Assembly: GCA_947177005.1 (NCBI GenBank)
Contig: CAMWSZ010000179.1
Location: 1 to 6,488, forward strand
DNA from: an uncultured Clostridia bacterium
GTDB lineage: Bacteria; Bacillota; Clostridia; Oscillospirales; Oscillospiraceae
Length of the DNA: 6,488 bases
Direction: 5' to 3'
The notes beneath the pieces are model-generated. The model saw nothing but the letters and a program-made list of their open reading frames with translations, ran no database searches and was not told where the DNA came from. A program made the position numbers and the translations under genes. Positions 1-6,033 of the stretch are shown one piece after another; positions within the stretch are counted from its first letter, which is position 1; each line of letters starts with the position of its first letter.

Positions 1-618
1 CGTCTTGCGGAGCAGCTGGGCTATACGGACCTGACGCAAGTGGATATCCTGGATGCGGACGGGTATATTACGCTGCCGGTAGAGGGCGGGACCTATTTGA
101 CCGAAAATTATGTGGGCAGCCATTTCGCCGCCTATGACTCCCTGCTGGTGCTGAGCCATTTTTCCGGCCATGAAATGGCGGGCTTCAGCGGCGCTGTGGA
201 GAATCTGTCGATGGGCCTGGCCAGCGCCGGGGGGAAGGCAAATATCCGTTCCGGCGGCGCGGACAGCGGAATGTGGGGTGCATCTCAGGAGACGTATCTG
301 TACGGGATGGCAGAGGCCGGAAAGTCCGTGTCGGACGCCTTGGACGGCCAGATCGTCTACATTAATGTTCTGGCCTGGCTGAGCGCCGACTGTGACTGCG
401 GGGAGCAGCCTGCCCCGCCGGAGACGGCGGACATCGGCATTTTGGGGTCTCGGGACCCGGTGGCGCTGGACCAGGCGTGCGTGGACCTGATTCGTGCGGC
501 GGAGGACAGCGATGCACTGGTCCGCCGGATTGACAATGCCGGTGGGGAGCGTACGCTGGAACATGCGGCAGACATTGGCTTAGGCAGCCGGGGGTATTAC
601 CTGATTCAAATCGGCTGA
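1..618 (+). CDS. DUF362 domain-containing protein, 3' part (5' end outside window)
   Basis: The frame is open from base 1 to the TGA at 616-618, giving the last 205 residues of a longer protein; the GTG at 40 is internal, since the preceding codons (RLAEQLGYTDLTQ) continue the same protein. The DUF362 signature is clear: SHFSGHEMAGFSGAVENLSM at about 157-216, then YINVLAWLSADCDC at about 358-399, then DIGILGSRDPVALDQACVDL and a terminal TLEHAADIGLGSRGYYLI. DUF362 proteins are often annotated as iron-sulfur or ferredoxin-associated proteins; the DCDC cluster (388-399) could bind metal, but no ferredoxin CxxCxxC repeat is present in the visible part. The family has no well-established reaction, so none is assigned. 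The gene converges on the minus-strand operon and probably stops at the hairpin at 700-740. It has no evident functional link to that operon. The family call is secure; the missing N-terminal part limits anything further. Confidence 0.9.
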   Translation, partial: RLAEQLGYTDLTQVDILDADGYITLPVEGGTYLTENYVGSHFAAYDSLLVLSHFSGHEMAGFSGAVENLSMGLASAGGKANIRSGGADSGMWGASQETYLYGMAEAGKSVSDALDGQIVYINVLAWLSADCDCGEQPAPPETADIGILGSRDPVALDQACVDLIRAAEDSDALVRRIDNAGGERTLEHAADIGLGSRGYYLIQIG

Positions 619-699
619 ATCACATCGCTGGCGCGGTGTCCTCCTTAAGAAGATCCCCCAGTTGTAACCCCGCAAATTGTATATCCACCAAATGTATGA

Positions 700-740
700 G
701 CAGGTGTTCTCCTTCCAACGAAGGGAAGAAGAACACCTGC
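700..740. terminator. Bidirectional terminator-like hairpin between convergent genes
   Basis: An 11-bp perfect arm, GCAGGTGTTCT (700-710), pairs with AGAACACCTGC (730-740). A second short stem, CCTTC (711-715) with GAAGG (720-724), closes a CAAC loop, leaving a five-base bulge (725-729). The hairpin lies 26 nt past the stop of the phosphatase gene on the minus strand and about 80 nt past the DUF362 stop on the plus strand, as expected for a shared terminator. The U-tract is weak on both sides (TTTCTGACTT on plus). Nothing else is seen in the 619-765 gap. Confidence 0.6.
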
Positions 741-765
741 TTTCTGACTTGATTAAAGTTATCTA

Positions 766-2475
766 TTACTCCGGCAATATCATTCTCTTTTTGTATTCCA
801 GGCACAGCATGGTGATATCGTCGAACTGACCGGCTTCGCCCGTAAAGCTGTCTACATTCTCTTTGACCGCATGGACAAGCTCCTGAGGAGGGAGTGCAAA
901 GTTTTTATTCAGAATCCTGCCCAATCTTTCCATACCGTACAGCTCGTTGGAGCTATTGGTCGCCTCGGTTACGCCGTCCGTATATTCAAAGAGCTTGTCT
1001 CCCTCTTCCAGCGTAATTTTTCCAGCTCTGTACCGCATGTCCTCCATTCCGGCCAGAACAAATCCCGCCCGAATCTTATACGCTTCAAAGCGGCTGCCTT
1101 TTTTGCAGATGTAAGGAAGCTCATGCCCCGCGTTGACAAAATGAAACTCTCCCGTAACCAGATTCAGAACGCCCTCAAAAGCCGTGACAAACAGGCCCTC
1201 GCTGTTGGATTCGCAGAGAAGATTGTTGACCTCGGTGAATACAGCGCCCAGGTCCTTGTCCGGCACGGTGCTGCCTTTAATCAGCGTTTTGGCGATGACC
1301 ATAAACAGCGCGGCGGGGACGCCCTTTCCCGATACGTCGGCCACCACGACAGCAAGATGCTGGTCGTCCACCATAAAAAAATCATAGAAGTCTCCGCCGA
1401 CTTCCTTCGCGGGCGTCATGGAGGCGTAAATATCGAATTCCTGCCGGTCAGGGAACGCCGGGAAAATGTACGGAAGCATAGAGGACTGGATGTTCTGGGC
1501 CACATCAAGCTCTGCGCTGATTCGCTCCTTCTCCGCTGTAACGGCGGTCAGCTCTGTGATGTACGTGTTGAGTTCCTCCTCCATTTTTTTGATGGATTTG
1601 GAGAGCTTTTCCATTTCGTCACCCGTTTGGATATTCAGTTTGGAAATTTTGGAGACGCCGTCCGTATCACTTCCTTTTTTACCGGAGACAAACGAGCTGG
1701 CCGCGTCGTTGAGCAGATTGATCGGATGGATCACTGCTTTGTTGACCAGAATCAGAATGATGATCACCATGACCGCCGCTGCCGCCAAGGTAATCAGGGT
1801 CAGCTTGACAAGAAACTGCATCCGGTTTTCCATGATCTCATTCATCGAAATATCCACCAGCGCCGTTCCGATCACCCGGCCGTCTTTTGTAATGAGGGGG
1901 GCAGTGGCGGAACACAGCCACCCATATTCCTCTGTATTGGTAATAAACGCAGGGATATCATACTTATCCGCCGCGATTCTGGCAGCATACTCTTCGTCCG
2001 CATCGTCCCAATCCCCCGGCATGCACCGTGTGTCCGCGCTCGCGTCAACAACATACAGGTCTTTCATGGTTTTGAGGTCGGTATATCCCAGATACAGGGA
2101 GACTACATTGTTGTCGATACGGAGCTGATCCAGGAGCTGCCAGATCTCGGCGTATTCGGGCATACTGGTGACCGGATCGAACTGCTGATAGTATTTGTCC
2201 CAATCCGTATCGGAAAACGAGCCAAAATCGGGGGCTTCTCCTCGTTCGTACCAGAACCGGTTGTAAATCCGCAGCAATTCACTGGTGATCTTTTCCACCT
2301 TCTCTTTATCCACCGCCGTCGCGGTAGATTTCGCAATGGAGACGGCGAGCGTCTGATAGTGCCTGTTAAATGCCTGGGTATAGGTATTGTAGCTGATCAG
2401 CACAATTCCGGCAGACAGGACCGCTACAAACAGCAATACGACAGCAACCGCTTTGAATTTCAGTGAAATTTTCAT
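766..2475 (-). CDS. Membrane sensor SpoIIE-type (PP2C) serine phosphatase: Cache-like, HAMP, coiled coil, SpoIIE
   Basis: This 569-residue protein has TM1 at about 8-29, an extracytoplasmic sensor region at about 30-222, TM2 at about 225-245, a HAMP-like linker at 246-300, a coiled coil at about 285-332 (ending ELDVAQNIQSSMLP, typical of RsbU/SpoIIE linkers) and a PP2C/SpoIIE domain at about 345-562. The sensor region ends APLITKDGRVIGTALVDIS, which resembles a Cache domain. The acidic metal-binding motifs are all present: GGDFYD (D362, D365), VADVSGKG (D380), YTDG (D500) and FDDIT (D552, D553), so an active Mn/Mg-dependent phosphatase is expected. Family members dephosphorylate STAS-domain anti-anti-sigma proteins or similar partners; the substrate here is unknown. 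The ATG at 2475 is chosen because AGGGAGG lies 8 nt upstream and the hydrophobic N-terminus follows at once; an upstream in-frame start at 2538 would overlap the transporter gene. It is the last gene of the operon, 26 nt after the MATE stop. Confidence 0.93.
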   Translation of the reverse strand: MKISLKFKAVAVVLLFVAVLSAGIVLISYNTYTQAFNRHYQTLAVSIAKSTATAVDKEKVEKITSELLRIYNRFWYERGEAPDFGSFSDTDWDKYYQQFDPVTSMPEYAEIWQLLDQLRIDNNVVSLYLGYTDLKTMKDLYVVDASADTRCMPGDWDDADEEYAARIAADKYDIPAFITNTEEYGWLCSATAPLITKDGRVIGTALVDISMNEIMENRMQFLVKLTLITLAAAAVMVIIILILVNKAVIHPINLLNDAASSFVSGKKGSDTDGVSKISKLNIQTGDEMEKLSKSIKKMEEELNTYITELTAVTAEKERISAELDVAQNIQSSMLPYIFPAFPDRQEFDIYASMTPAKEVGGDFYDFFMVDDQHLAVVVADVSGKGVPAALFMVIAKTLIKGSTVPDKDLGAVFTEVNNLLCESNSEGLFVTAFEGVLNLVTGEFHFVNAGHELPYICKKGSRFEAYKIRAGFVLAGMEDMRYRAGKITLEEGDKLFEYTDGVTEATNSSNELYGMERLGRILNKNFALPPQELVHAVKENVDSFTGEAGQFDDITMLCLEYKKRMILPE

Positions 2476-2483
2476 CGTTCTTT

Positions 2484-2490
2484 CCTCCCT
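2484..2490 (-). promoter_or_regulatory. Ribosome binding site of the SpoIIE-type phosphatase gene
   Basis: AGGGAGG on the minus strand ends 8 nt before the ATG at 2475-2473. It fixes the start at 2475 rather than the 21-codon-longer frame that begins inside the upstream MATE gene. It sits within the 26-nt gap (2476-2501) that follows the MATE stop, leaving no room for a separate promoter. Confidence 0.8.
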
Positions 2491-2501
2491 ACACGATATG
2501 G

Positions 2502-4244
2502 CTATATACGAACCACAAGAGAATTGAATCCGCTGCACCTGCGGTACATGAACTGCTTTGCTTTATTCTTTATCATAAGCATACTGATCTCATCCACGTC
2601 AAATTCCCAATCTTCGGTATCCGTGCGCAGCTTGTTGGACTGAAGAGAGAACGGATTGAAAACGACCGCGTTGTCCAATACATTCAGGAGGAAACCGCCG
2701 TCCTCCAGAGCCAGAACGGTCACGCGGATTTTGCTGTCTGCGATGTTCTGCATGGCGTTTCGGATGATGGACATGCAGAGTTCTTCCGTGACAAGCGTGA
2801 CCGAAAATTTCTGCTGATTGTCCGCGTTCCATTTTTCACAGAAACGGAGGCTTTCCGTCAGCAGGCGTTCGATATCGCTGCTGTCGTTTTCGACCATAAT
2901 GCGGAGAATGCGCTCGCTGTCAAAGACCTCTTCTTTGGGAATACAGCGCATATAGACCAAAAACGCAGCAAAGGTAAGCAGTTCCGTGACCGGGAACATG
3001 AGCCAGATCCATGTAATGCCAAAGCGGGAAAAGAGGAATGCGCTGGGAATCAGCAGGACAAAGCTTCTCAAAAGTGTGATAAAAAAAGCCGGATTCGGAC
3101 AGTCCTTCGCTTGGTAAAACTGCTCGTTTATCACATTGAGTCCCAGGAAAAGGAAGCCGGTACAATACATGCGTATAGCCCGTACAGCCAGCGGCATGAG
3201 GTCCTCCGTGATTCCGAAGAAAGCGGAGACAGGCGCTGCAAACAGGAAGAGCAGCAGTGCGGCGGCGCCGCCCAGCAGCAGTCCGCGCTGCCGGGCAAGA
3301 TGCAGCACCTGACGGCAGTCCTCCTCGCTGTTCTCGCCGGTGAACGTACTGACCAGCGGCTGCGCGGCTTCCGACGTACCGTTAAAGAGATAGAGAATGA
3401 AGAAAGATGTATTATAGACGACATCAAACACCGCAACGCCGCTTTCTCCGGCCAGCCCCATCAGCAGGCGGTTCATTACCAGGAAAAAGACCAGCTGGAA
3501 CAGATTCTGAATCGAGGTGGAAAAGCCTGTTTTGAAGCAGTGAAAGGTTTCTTGGATATCGAATGGGACGGGCGTGATTTTTAATACGCCGGCTTTTTTG
3601 CCGAGGATGCCCGGCAGGTAGAGCAGAATCGCCACAGCGGACCCCGTTACCGTGGAAAGGGCCGCGCCTCTGGTCCCCATATGCAGAAAAACGACAAACA
3701 TAATATTGAGGGAAATATCGACGGTATTTCCGATCAGGAAGCCTTTTGTGGCCAGAGCAGCGTTGTTGTCGTTTCGAAGGAACGAGGCAAAAACAATATT
3801 CAGCATTAACAGCGGAGCGCCCGCGGCGATGATCCGCAGATAAATTTCACAGGCAGTATACAGCTCCCCGTCCGACGGCACCGTACCCAAAAGCGCCAGA
3901 CAGTGCGGCGCAAACAGATTGACGCCCGCGGCGATCAAAAGACCGGCAGCGAACGTGCTGACACAGATCCGGTTAAAGCAGCTGACGGCCTTCTCGTTGC
4001 TTCCTTCCCCCAGGAGCTGGGAAAAACGGATGCTTCCGCCCGCAGCCAGACCATCCATAAAAACATTAATCAGCATAAATACCGGCAGGCACAGGCTGAT
4101 TGCCGCGAGTCCGGTTTCCCCGACCGTATGACCGACCGCAAGGGCATCGGCCATATCGGCCAGCGCCAGTCCGCACGATGAGATCACCGATGGGATCAGC
4201 AGTCTGAAAAACATTTTCGGGACAAAGTAGTCCTTTTTTTTCAT
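2502..4244 (-). CDS. MATE-family transporter with C-terminal degenerate GHKL/RsbW-like domain
   Basis: This 580-residue protein has two parts. Residues about 5-433 form a multi-helix membrane domain of the MATE/MOP superfamily, with the typical first-helix stretch (ADMADALAVGH) and a second half-repeat from about 235. MATE proteins export drugs, metabolites or lipid-linked compounds using a Na+ or H+ gradient; the substrate here is unknown. Residues about 445-580 form a cytoplasmic tail laid out like an RsbW-type ATPase. TEELCMSIIRNA (486-497) sits at the N-box, DNAVVFNP (524-531) at the G1 box and DEISMLMI (551-558) at the G2 box, and the tail ends GFNSLVVRI as such domains do. The N-box Asn is Ser492, G1 has Ala in place of Gly, and the G2 glycines are missing, so ATP binding or kinase activity is doubtful. 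The start at 4244 (MKKKDY) is chosen because its ATG overlaps the upstream stop as ATGA, with GGAAGG 10 nt before it; two earlier in-frame ATGs lie inside the upstream gene. Confidence 0.92.
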   Translation of the reverse strand: MKKKDYFVPKMFFRLLIPSVISSCGLALADMADALAVGHTVGETGLAAISLCLPVFMLINVFMDGLAAGGSIRFSQLLGEGSNEKAVSCFNRICVSTFAAGLLIAAGVNLFAPHCLALLGTVPSDGELYTACEIYLRIIAAGAPLLMLNIVFASFLRNDNNAALATKGFLIGNTVDISLNIMFVVFLHMGTRGAALSTVTGSAVAILLYLPGILGKKAGVLKITPVPFDIQETFHCFKTGFSTSIQNLFQLVFFLVMNRLLMGLAGESGVAVFDVVYNTSFFILYLFNGTSEAAQPLVSTFTGENSEEDCRQVLHLARQRGLLLGGAAALLLFLFAAPVSAFFGITEDLMPLAVRAIRMYCTGFLFLGLNVINEQFYQAKDCPNPAFFITLLRSFVLLIPSAFLFSRFGITWIWLMFPVTELLTFAAFLVYMRCIPKEEVFDSERILRIMVENDSSDIERLLTESLRFCEKWNADNQQKFSVTLVTEELCMSIIRNAMQNIADSKIRVTVLALEDGGFLLNVLDNAVVFNPFSLQSNKLRTDTEDWEFDVDEISMLMIKNKAKQFMYRRCSGFNSLVVRI

Positions 4245-5125
4245 TTTAACACGGCCTTCCATGTTAAGTTTTTTGTAACAGGGCAAAGGCTGTTTTTCAT
4301 CTGGCGAATCCCGGGGATGCCCAAATCCTCCTCATGATTGCAGTAAACATACTGCCCTTCATACTGTTTCAGGCATTCCCGCAGCGCATAATATACCATC
4401 CCTTTCGGTGCGCCGGGGACCGACTTTCCGACCACAATATCAATGGTGTCGCCGCAAAGGGGAAATCCGGCGAAAACGGAGGTGGGAACAGCGTCTGCGT
4501 AAGTAATCACACCGCTGATGTCCAGCTCTTCCCAATGCCTGAATACCTCTTCCGCAATCTCTTCGTCCCGAAAACCGTGTTCTCCGACGTTGTGCGGAAC
4601 CTCGTACCATTTTGACACAACAGACATGACGTCATTTATATTCGCATCGGAAACCGGCGCAGACCGGATTTGATACATTTTGTCCAGTTTTCGAATTTTT
4701 CTTCTGATTTCAGAGAATTTACTGCCGGTAAGTCCGGTATATTCTGCAATATCACATATATATTCGTCCGAATCGTCGGTATGCTCCAGCAGCCATTGAT
4801 CGGGAAAACGGCTGTTCAGCCAGCTAACGTCACATTCTCGAAGGTAGCTCAGGGAGAAGGATTGCTCCTGCATACCGCGGCAGACAAAATCATAACATTC
4901 CTCTTCATCGCCGCACGGGAAAAACCACGAATGGTCTCCATCCCGGCCATACTTGACCGCAAAAAAATTTTCTTGTAACAAAATGGATAAATCCAGATGG
5001 TTCTTCCAGAGATAAAGAGAGGGGAATGCGTGGGACGATGAAGTATGACGGCAATGTAAGCGGATCTGATCAATTTGTTGTTTGAGTGCTATGTCGATTT
5101 TCTGCACGCAGTCCGTGTCTGTCAT
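4241..5125 (-). CDS. DUF2156 / phosphatidylglycerol lysyltransferase C-domain-like protein (GNAT fold)
   Basis: This 294-residue soluble protein has no signal peptide or membrane segment. Family landmarks run in order: PSLYLWKNHLDLSI (35-48), WFFPCGD (67-73), DEYICDIAEYTGLTGSKFSE (120-139) followed by a basic stretch RRKIRKL, the core strands GVITYADAVPTSVFAG (205-220), and the C-terminal signature YCNHEEDLGIPGIRQMK (261-277). DUF2156 shares its fold with the aminoacyl-tRNA-dependent transferase domain of MprF and with GNAT acyltransferases, so transfer of an aminoacyl or acyl group to a lipid or small molecule is plausible but unproven; the substrate is unknown. The ATG at 5125 is chosen because AAAGGAG ends 6 nt upstream. 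The longer frame would begin with TTG at 5188, which is the -35 box of the promoter and so cannot be in the transcript. It is the first gene of the operon and overlaps the transporter start by 4 nt. Confidence 0.87.
   Translation of the reverse strand: MTDTDCVQKIDIALKQQIDQIRLHCRHTSSSHAFPSLYLWKNHLDLSILLQENFFAVKYGRDGDHSWFFPCGDEEECYDFVCRGMQEQSFSLSYLRECDVSWLNSRFPDQWLLEHTDDSDEYICDIAEYTGLTGSKFSEIRRKIRKLDKMYQIRSAPVSDANINDVMSVVSKWYEVPHNVGEHGFRDEEIAEEVFRHWEELDISGVITYADAVPTSVFAGFPLCGDTIDIVVGKSVPGAPKGMVYYALRECLKQYEGQYVYCNHEEDLGIPGIRQMKNSLCPVTKNLTWKAVLK
4255..4260 (-). promoter_or_regulatory. Ribosome binding site and ATGA coupling site for the MATE-fusion gene
   Basis: GGAAGG on the minus strand lies 10 nt before the ATG at 4244-4242, inside the last codons of the DUF2156 gene. 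The upstream stop TGA (4243-4241) shares bases with this ATG, a 4-nt ATGA overlap typical of translational coupling. This makes a shared transcript, and probably balanced output of the two proteins, likely. Confidence 0.65.
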
Positions 5126-5131
5126 AACCGG

Positions 5132-5138
5132 CTCCTTT
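5132..5138 (-). promoter_or_regulatory. Ribosome binding site of the DUF2156 gene
   Basis: AAAGGAG on the minus strand ends 6 nt before the ATG at 5125-5123. Together with the promoter position it settles the start and predicts a short 5' leader of roughly 25-30 nt. Confidence 0.8.
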
Positions 5139-5142
5139 CTGG

Positions 5143-5164
5143 TATTATAGATATGTCTATTATA
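5143..5164. repeat. Imperfect inverted repeat over the -10 box and start site
   Basis: TATTATAGA (5143-5151) and TCTATTATA (5156-5164) are inverted copies with one mismatch, separated by TATG. They span the -10 box and the predicted transcription start. The position suits a repressor operator, but the AT-rich composition makes chance plausible. Confidence 0.35.
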
Positions 5165-5188
5165 CAGCTTAAAACGACAAATTGTCAA
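5159..5188 (-). promoter_or_regulatory. Sigma-A-type promoter of the three-gene operon
   Basis: On the minus strand a perfect -35 TTGACA (5188-5183) and a perfect -10 TATAAT (5164-5159) are separated by 18 bp. Transcription would start near 5152, just upstream of the Shine-Dalgarno of the DUF2156 gene. No other good promoter is visible before genes 2 or 3, so the three genes are probably one transcript. Confidence 0.87.
5176..5186. repeat. 11-bp palindrome overlapping the -35 box
   Basis: GACAA-A-TTGTC (5176-5186) is a perfect inverted repeat with a one-base centre that overlaps four bases of the -35 TTGACA. It could be an operator half of a regulator binding across the promoter. It is short and partly made of -35 consensus, so support is limited. 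Confidence 0.35.
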
Positions 5189-5200
5189 CGACTCCTACAT

Positions 5201-5237
5201 GAAAGCCGTTTAAAGTGCATGAAATGCACGGCCTTTC
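5201..5237. terminator. Hairpin between the kinase remnant and the operon promoter
   Basis: A perfect upper stem, GTGCAT (5215-5220) with ATGCAC (5224-5229), has a GAA loop. A lower stem pairs GAAAGCC (5201-5207) with GGCCTTTC (5230-5237), with one bulged C and an unpaired stretch at 5208-5214. It lies just upstream of the operon promoter on the minus strand and could insulate it from transcription of the remnant region. The U-tract is poor in both directions, so terminator activity is uncertain. Confidence 0.4.
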
Positions 5238-5256
5238 TTACAAGGTGCCCCCTGCC

Positions 5257-5622
5257 CTACCCCTCATCCAGCACTTCATTTCCGCTCCGTACCACAAGGC
5301 GGATTTTTACATTCTCGCCGATCAGCTCGACCAAATACGCAGCCGTTTTTTCATCGCTGGTGGTCAGCCGCAGGAGTTGGAAATGCCTCATCATATCGTG
5401 GCGGAGCATCATCACCTATTCATGCTGCCGCCGCATGATATCATAGCTGCTTTGAGCCAATTCAACCCGCTGTTCCAGCAGACGACACTCCGTCCGGTAG
5501 GCAATCTCCCGGCAGATCGCTTCCACTAGATCTGTGACCAGTGCCGCTGCCGTCATGGTCTCCGCCAGGGGCCAGAGCAGCATCTCTGGCGAATGTCCGT
5601 CAAACATCCAGTACCCCAGCAC
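5257..5622 (-). pseudogene. GHKL-family sensor histidine kinase, internal fragment with an in-frame amber stop
   Basis: Reading minus from 5622, the frame gives a hydrophobic segment (LLWPLAETMTAAALVTDLVE), a basic or coiled-coil linker (RLLEQRVELAQSSYDIMRRQ), then HE-stop-VMMLRHDMMRHFQ and on to YLVELIGENVKIRL and SGNEVLDEG before a second stop at 5259-5257. LRHDMMRHF is the H-box of AgrC-like GHKL kinases, with the phospho-acceptor His at 5400-5398. The TAG at 5418-5416 interrupts the protein just before the H-box and differs by one base from CAG or GAG, the sort of codon expected there. The N-terminal membrane domain and the whole C-terminal ATPase domain (N, G1, G2 boxes) are absent, so this is a dead internal fragment of about 120 codons. 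Its left edge is the second stop near the hairpin at 5201-5237; its right edge touches the parB remnant. These kinases normally sit beside a LytTR or similar response regulator; none is present. Confidence 0.75.
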
Positions 5623-5624
5623 CG

Positions 5625-5673
5625 AATGTCGTTATAGCTGATCAGTTGTATCCTTACTGGCACTGTTTTTCAT
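5625..5673 (-). pseudogene. parB start remnant (first ~17 codons, frameshifted)
   Basis: The ATG at 5673-5671 overlaps the parA stop as ATGA, and AGGGAGG lies 10 nt before it (5690-5684), the usual parA-parB coupling. The frame begins MKNSASK. One frame over, the sequence continues RIQLISYNDI, resembling the N-terminus common in Firmicutes ICE/plasmid ParB proteins (a short lysine-rich start, then a [KR][IV]xLxSYDDLFG-type stretch). An indel near 5650-5655 would join the two parts. In the unshifted frame the peptide ends after 13 residues at 5632. Homology stops at about 5625, where kinase-like sequence begins. The fragment is too short to be certain; the coupling arrangement is the best support. 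Confidence 0.5.
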
Positions 5674-5683
5674 GATGCCAGTA
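5655..5683. repeat. 8-bp inverted repeat at the parA stop / parB start
   Basis: TACTGGCA (5655-5662) and TGCCAGTA (5676-5683) form a perfect inverted repeat around a 13-nt loop that contains the ATGA overlap. In the mRNA it would place the parB start codon in the loop, with the Shine-Dalgarno just outside the stem. It could be a leftover translational coupling structure or chance. Confidence 0.45.
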
Positions 5684-6032
5684 CCTCCCTTGTCAGGGCG
5701 GCATAGGCCGCAGACACTTTACCGGCAGGGTCATGAAGATAAATGCTCCGCCCTTCTGCGCTGCTTTCCGCTGCCCGGATGGACTTGGGAATGATACTGC
5801 TGAAAATACGCAGCTCCCCACCATACTCGCTACGCAGCAGATCAGTAATCTCGCGGGAGTAAATCGTCCGCATATCCGTCATCACAATCAGGATATCTTC
5901 GATATCCAGGTCCGGGTTGATTCTCTCCTTTACATTTGCTATTGTACGGAGAAGCTCCTGTAATCCAAGAGCAGAAAGAAAATGGGTCTGCATAGGAATC
6001 AGTACCGTATCCGCTGCTACCAGCGCATTGAT
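5670..6032 (-). pseudogene. ParA/Soj-family partition ATPase, C-terminal fragment
   Basis: The 120 codons encode the C-terminal half of a ParA: INALVAADTVLIPMQTHFLS, then GLQELLRTIANVKERINPDL, then EDILIVMTDMRTIYSREITD, then IIPKSIRAAESSAEGRSIYL and HDPAGKVSAAYAALTREVLA. This closely matches Soj/ParA proteins of plasmids and integrative elements, normally about 255-275 residues. The missing N-terminal half held the Walker A (KGGxGKT) and Walker A' motifs and the DCPPSLG-type segment, so the product cannot work as a partition ATPase. An ATG at 5993 could start a shorter 107-residue product, but no Shine-Dalgarno is visible before it. At 6032 the ParA frame ends against recombinase sequence on the other strand. 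The gene's 3' end is intact and coupled to the parB remnant. Confidence 0.8.
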
Positions 6033-6033
6033 C

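Noticed and set aside
620..805. Minus-strand 61-codon frame after the phosphatase gene
   Set aside because: It starts inside the phosphatase coding region, runs through the terminator hairpin, and has no Shine-Dalgarno or recognisable product.
871..2466. Very long plus-strand open frame (531 codons) opposite the SpoIIE-type phosphatase gene
   Set aside because: It is the antisense shadow of a gene with clear domains and catalytic motifs; its translation is rich in His/Arg/Gln with no recognisable family, and no Shine-Dalgarno precedes it.
2463..3584. Plus-strand open frame of 373 codons opposite the 3' part of the MATE-fusion gene
   Set aside because: The composition is low-complexity and hydrophilic, with no domain, and it lies fully antisense to a well-supported membrane protein.
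5126..5188. N-terminal extension of the DUF2156 protein to 5188
   Set aside because: The extended start would be the TTG of the -35 box, upstream of the predicted transcription start; a good Shine-Dalgarno serves the ATG at 5125.
5075..5529. Plus-strand frames overlapping the DUF2156 promoter and the kinase remnant
   Set aside because: They are antisense to better-supported features, and one crosses the operon promoter; neither encodes a recognisable product.
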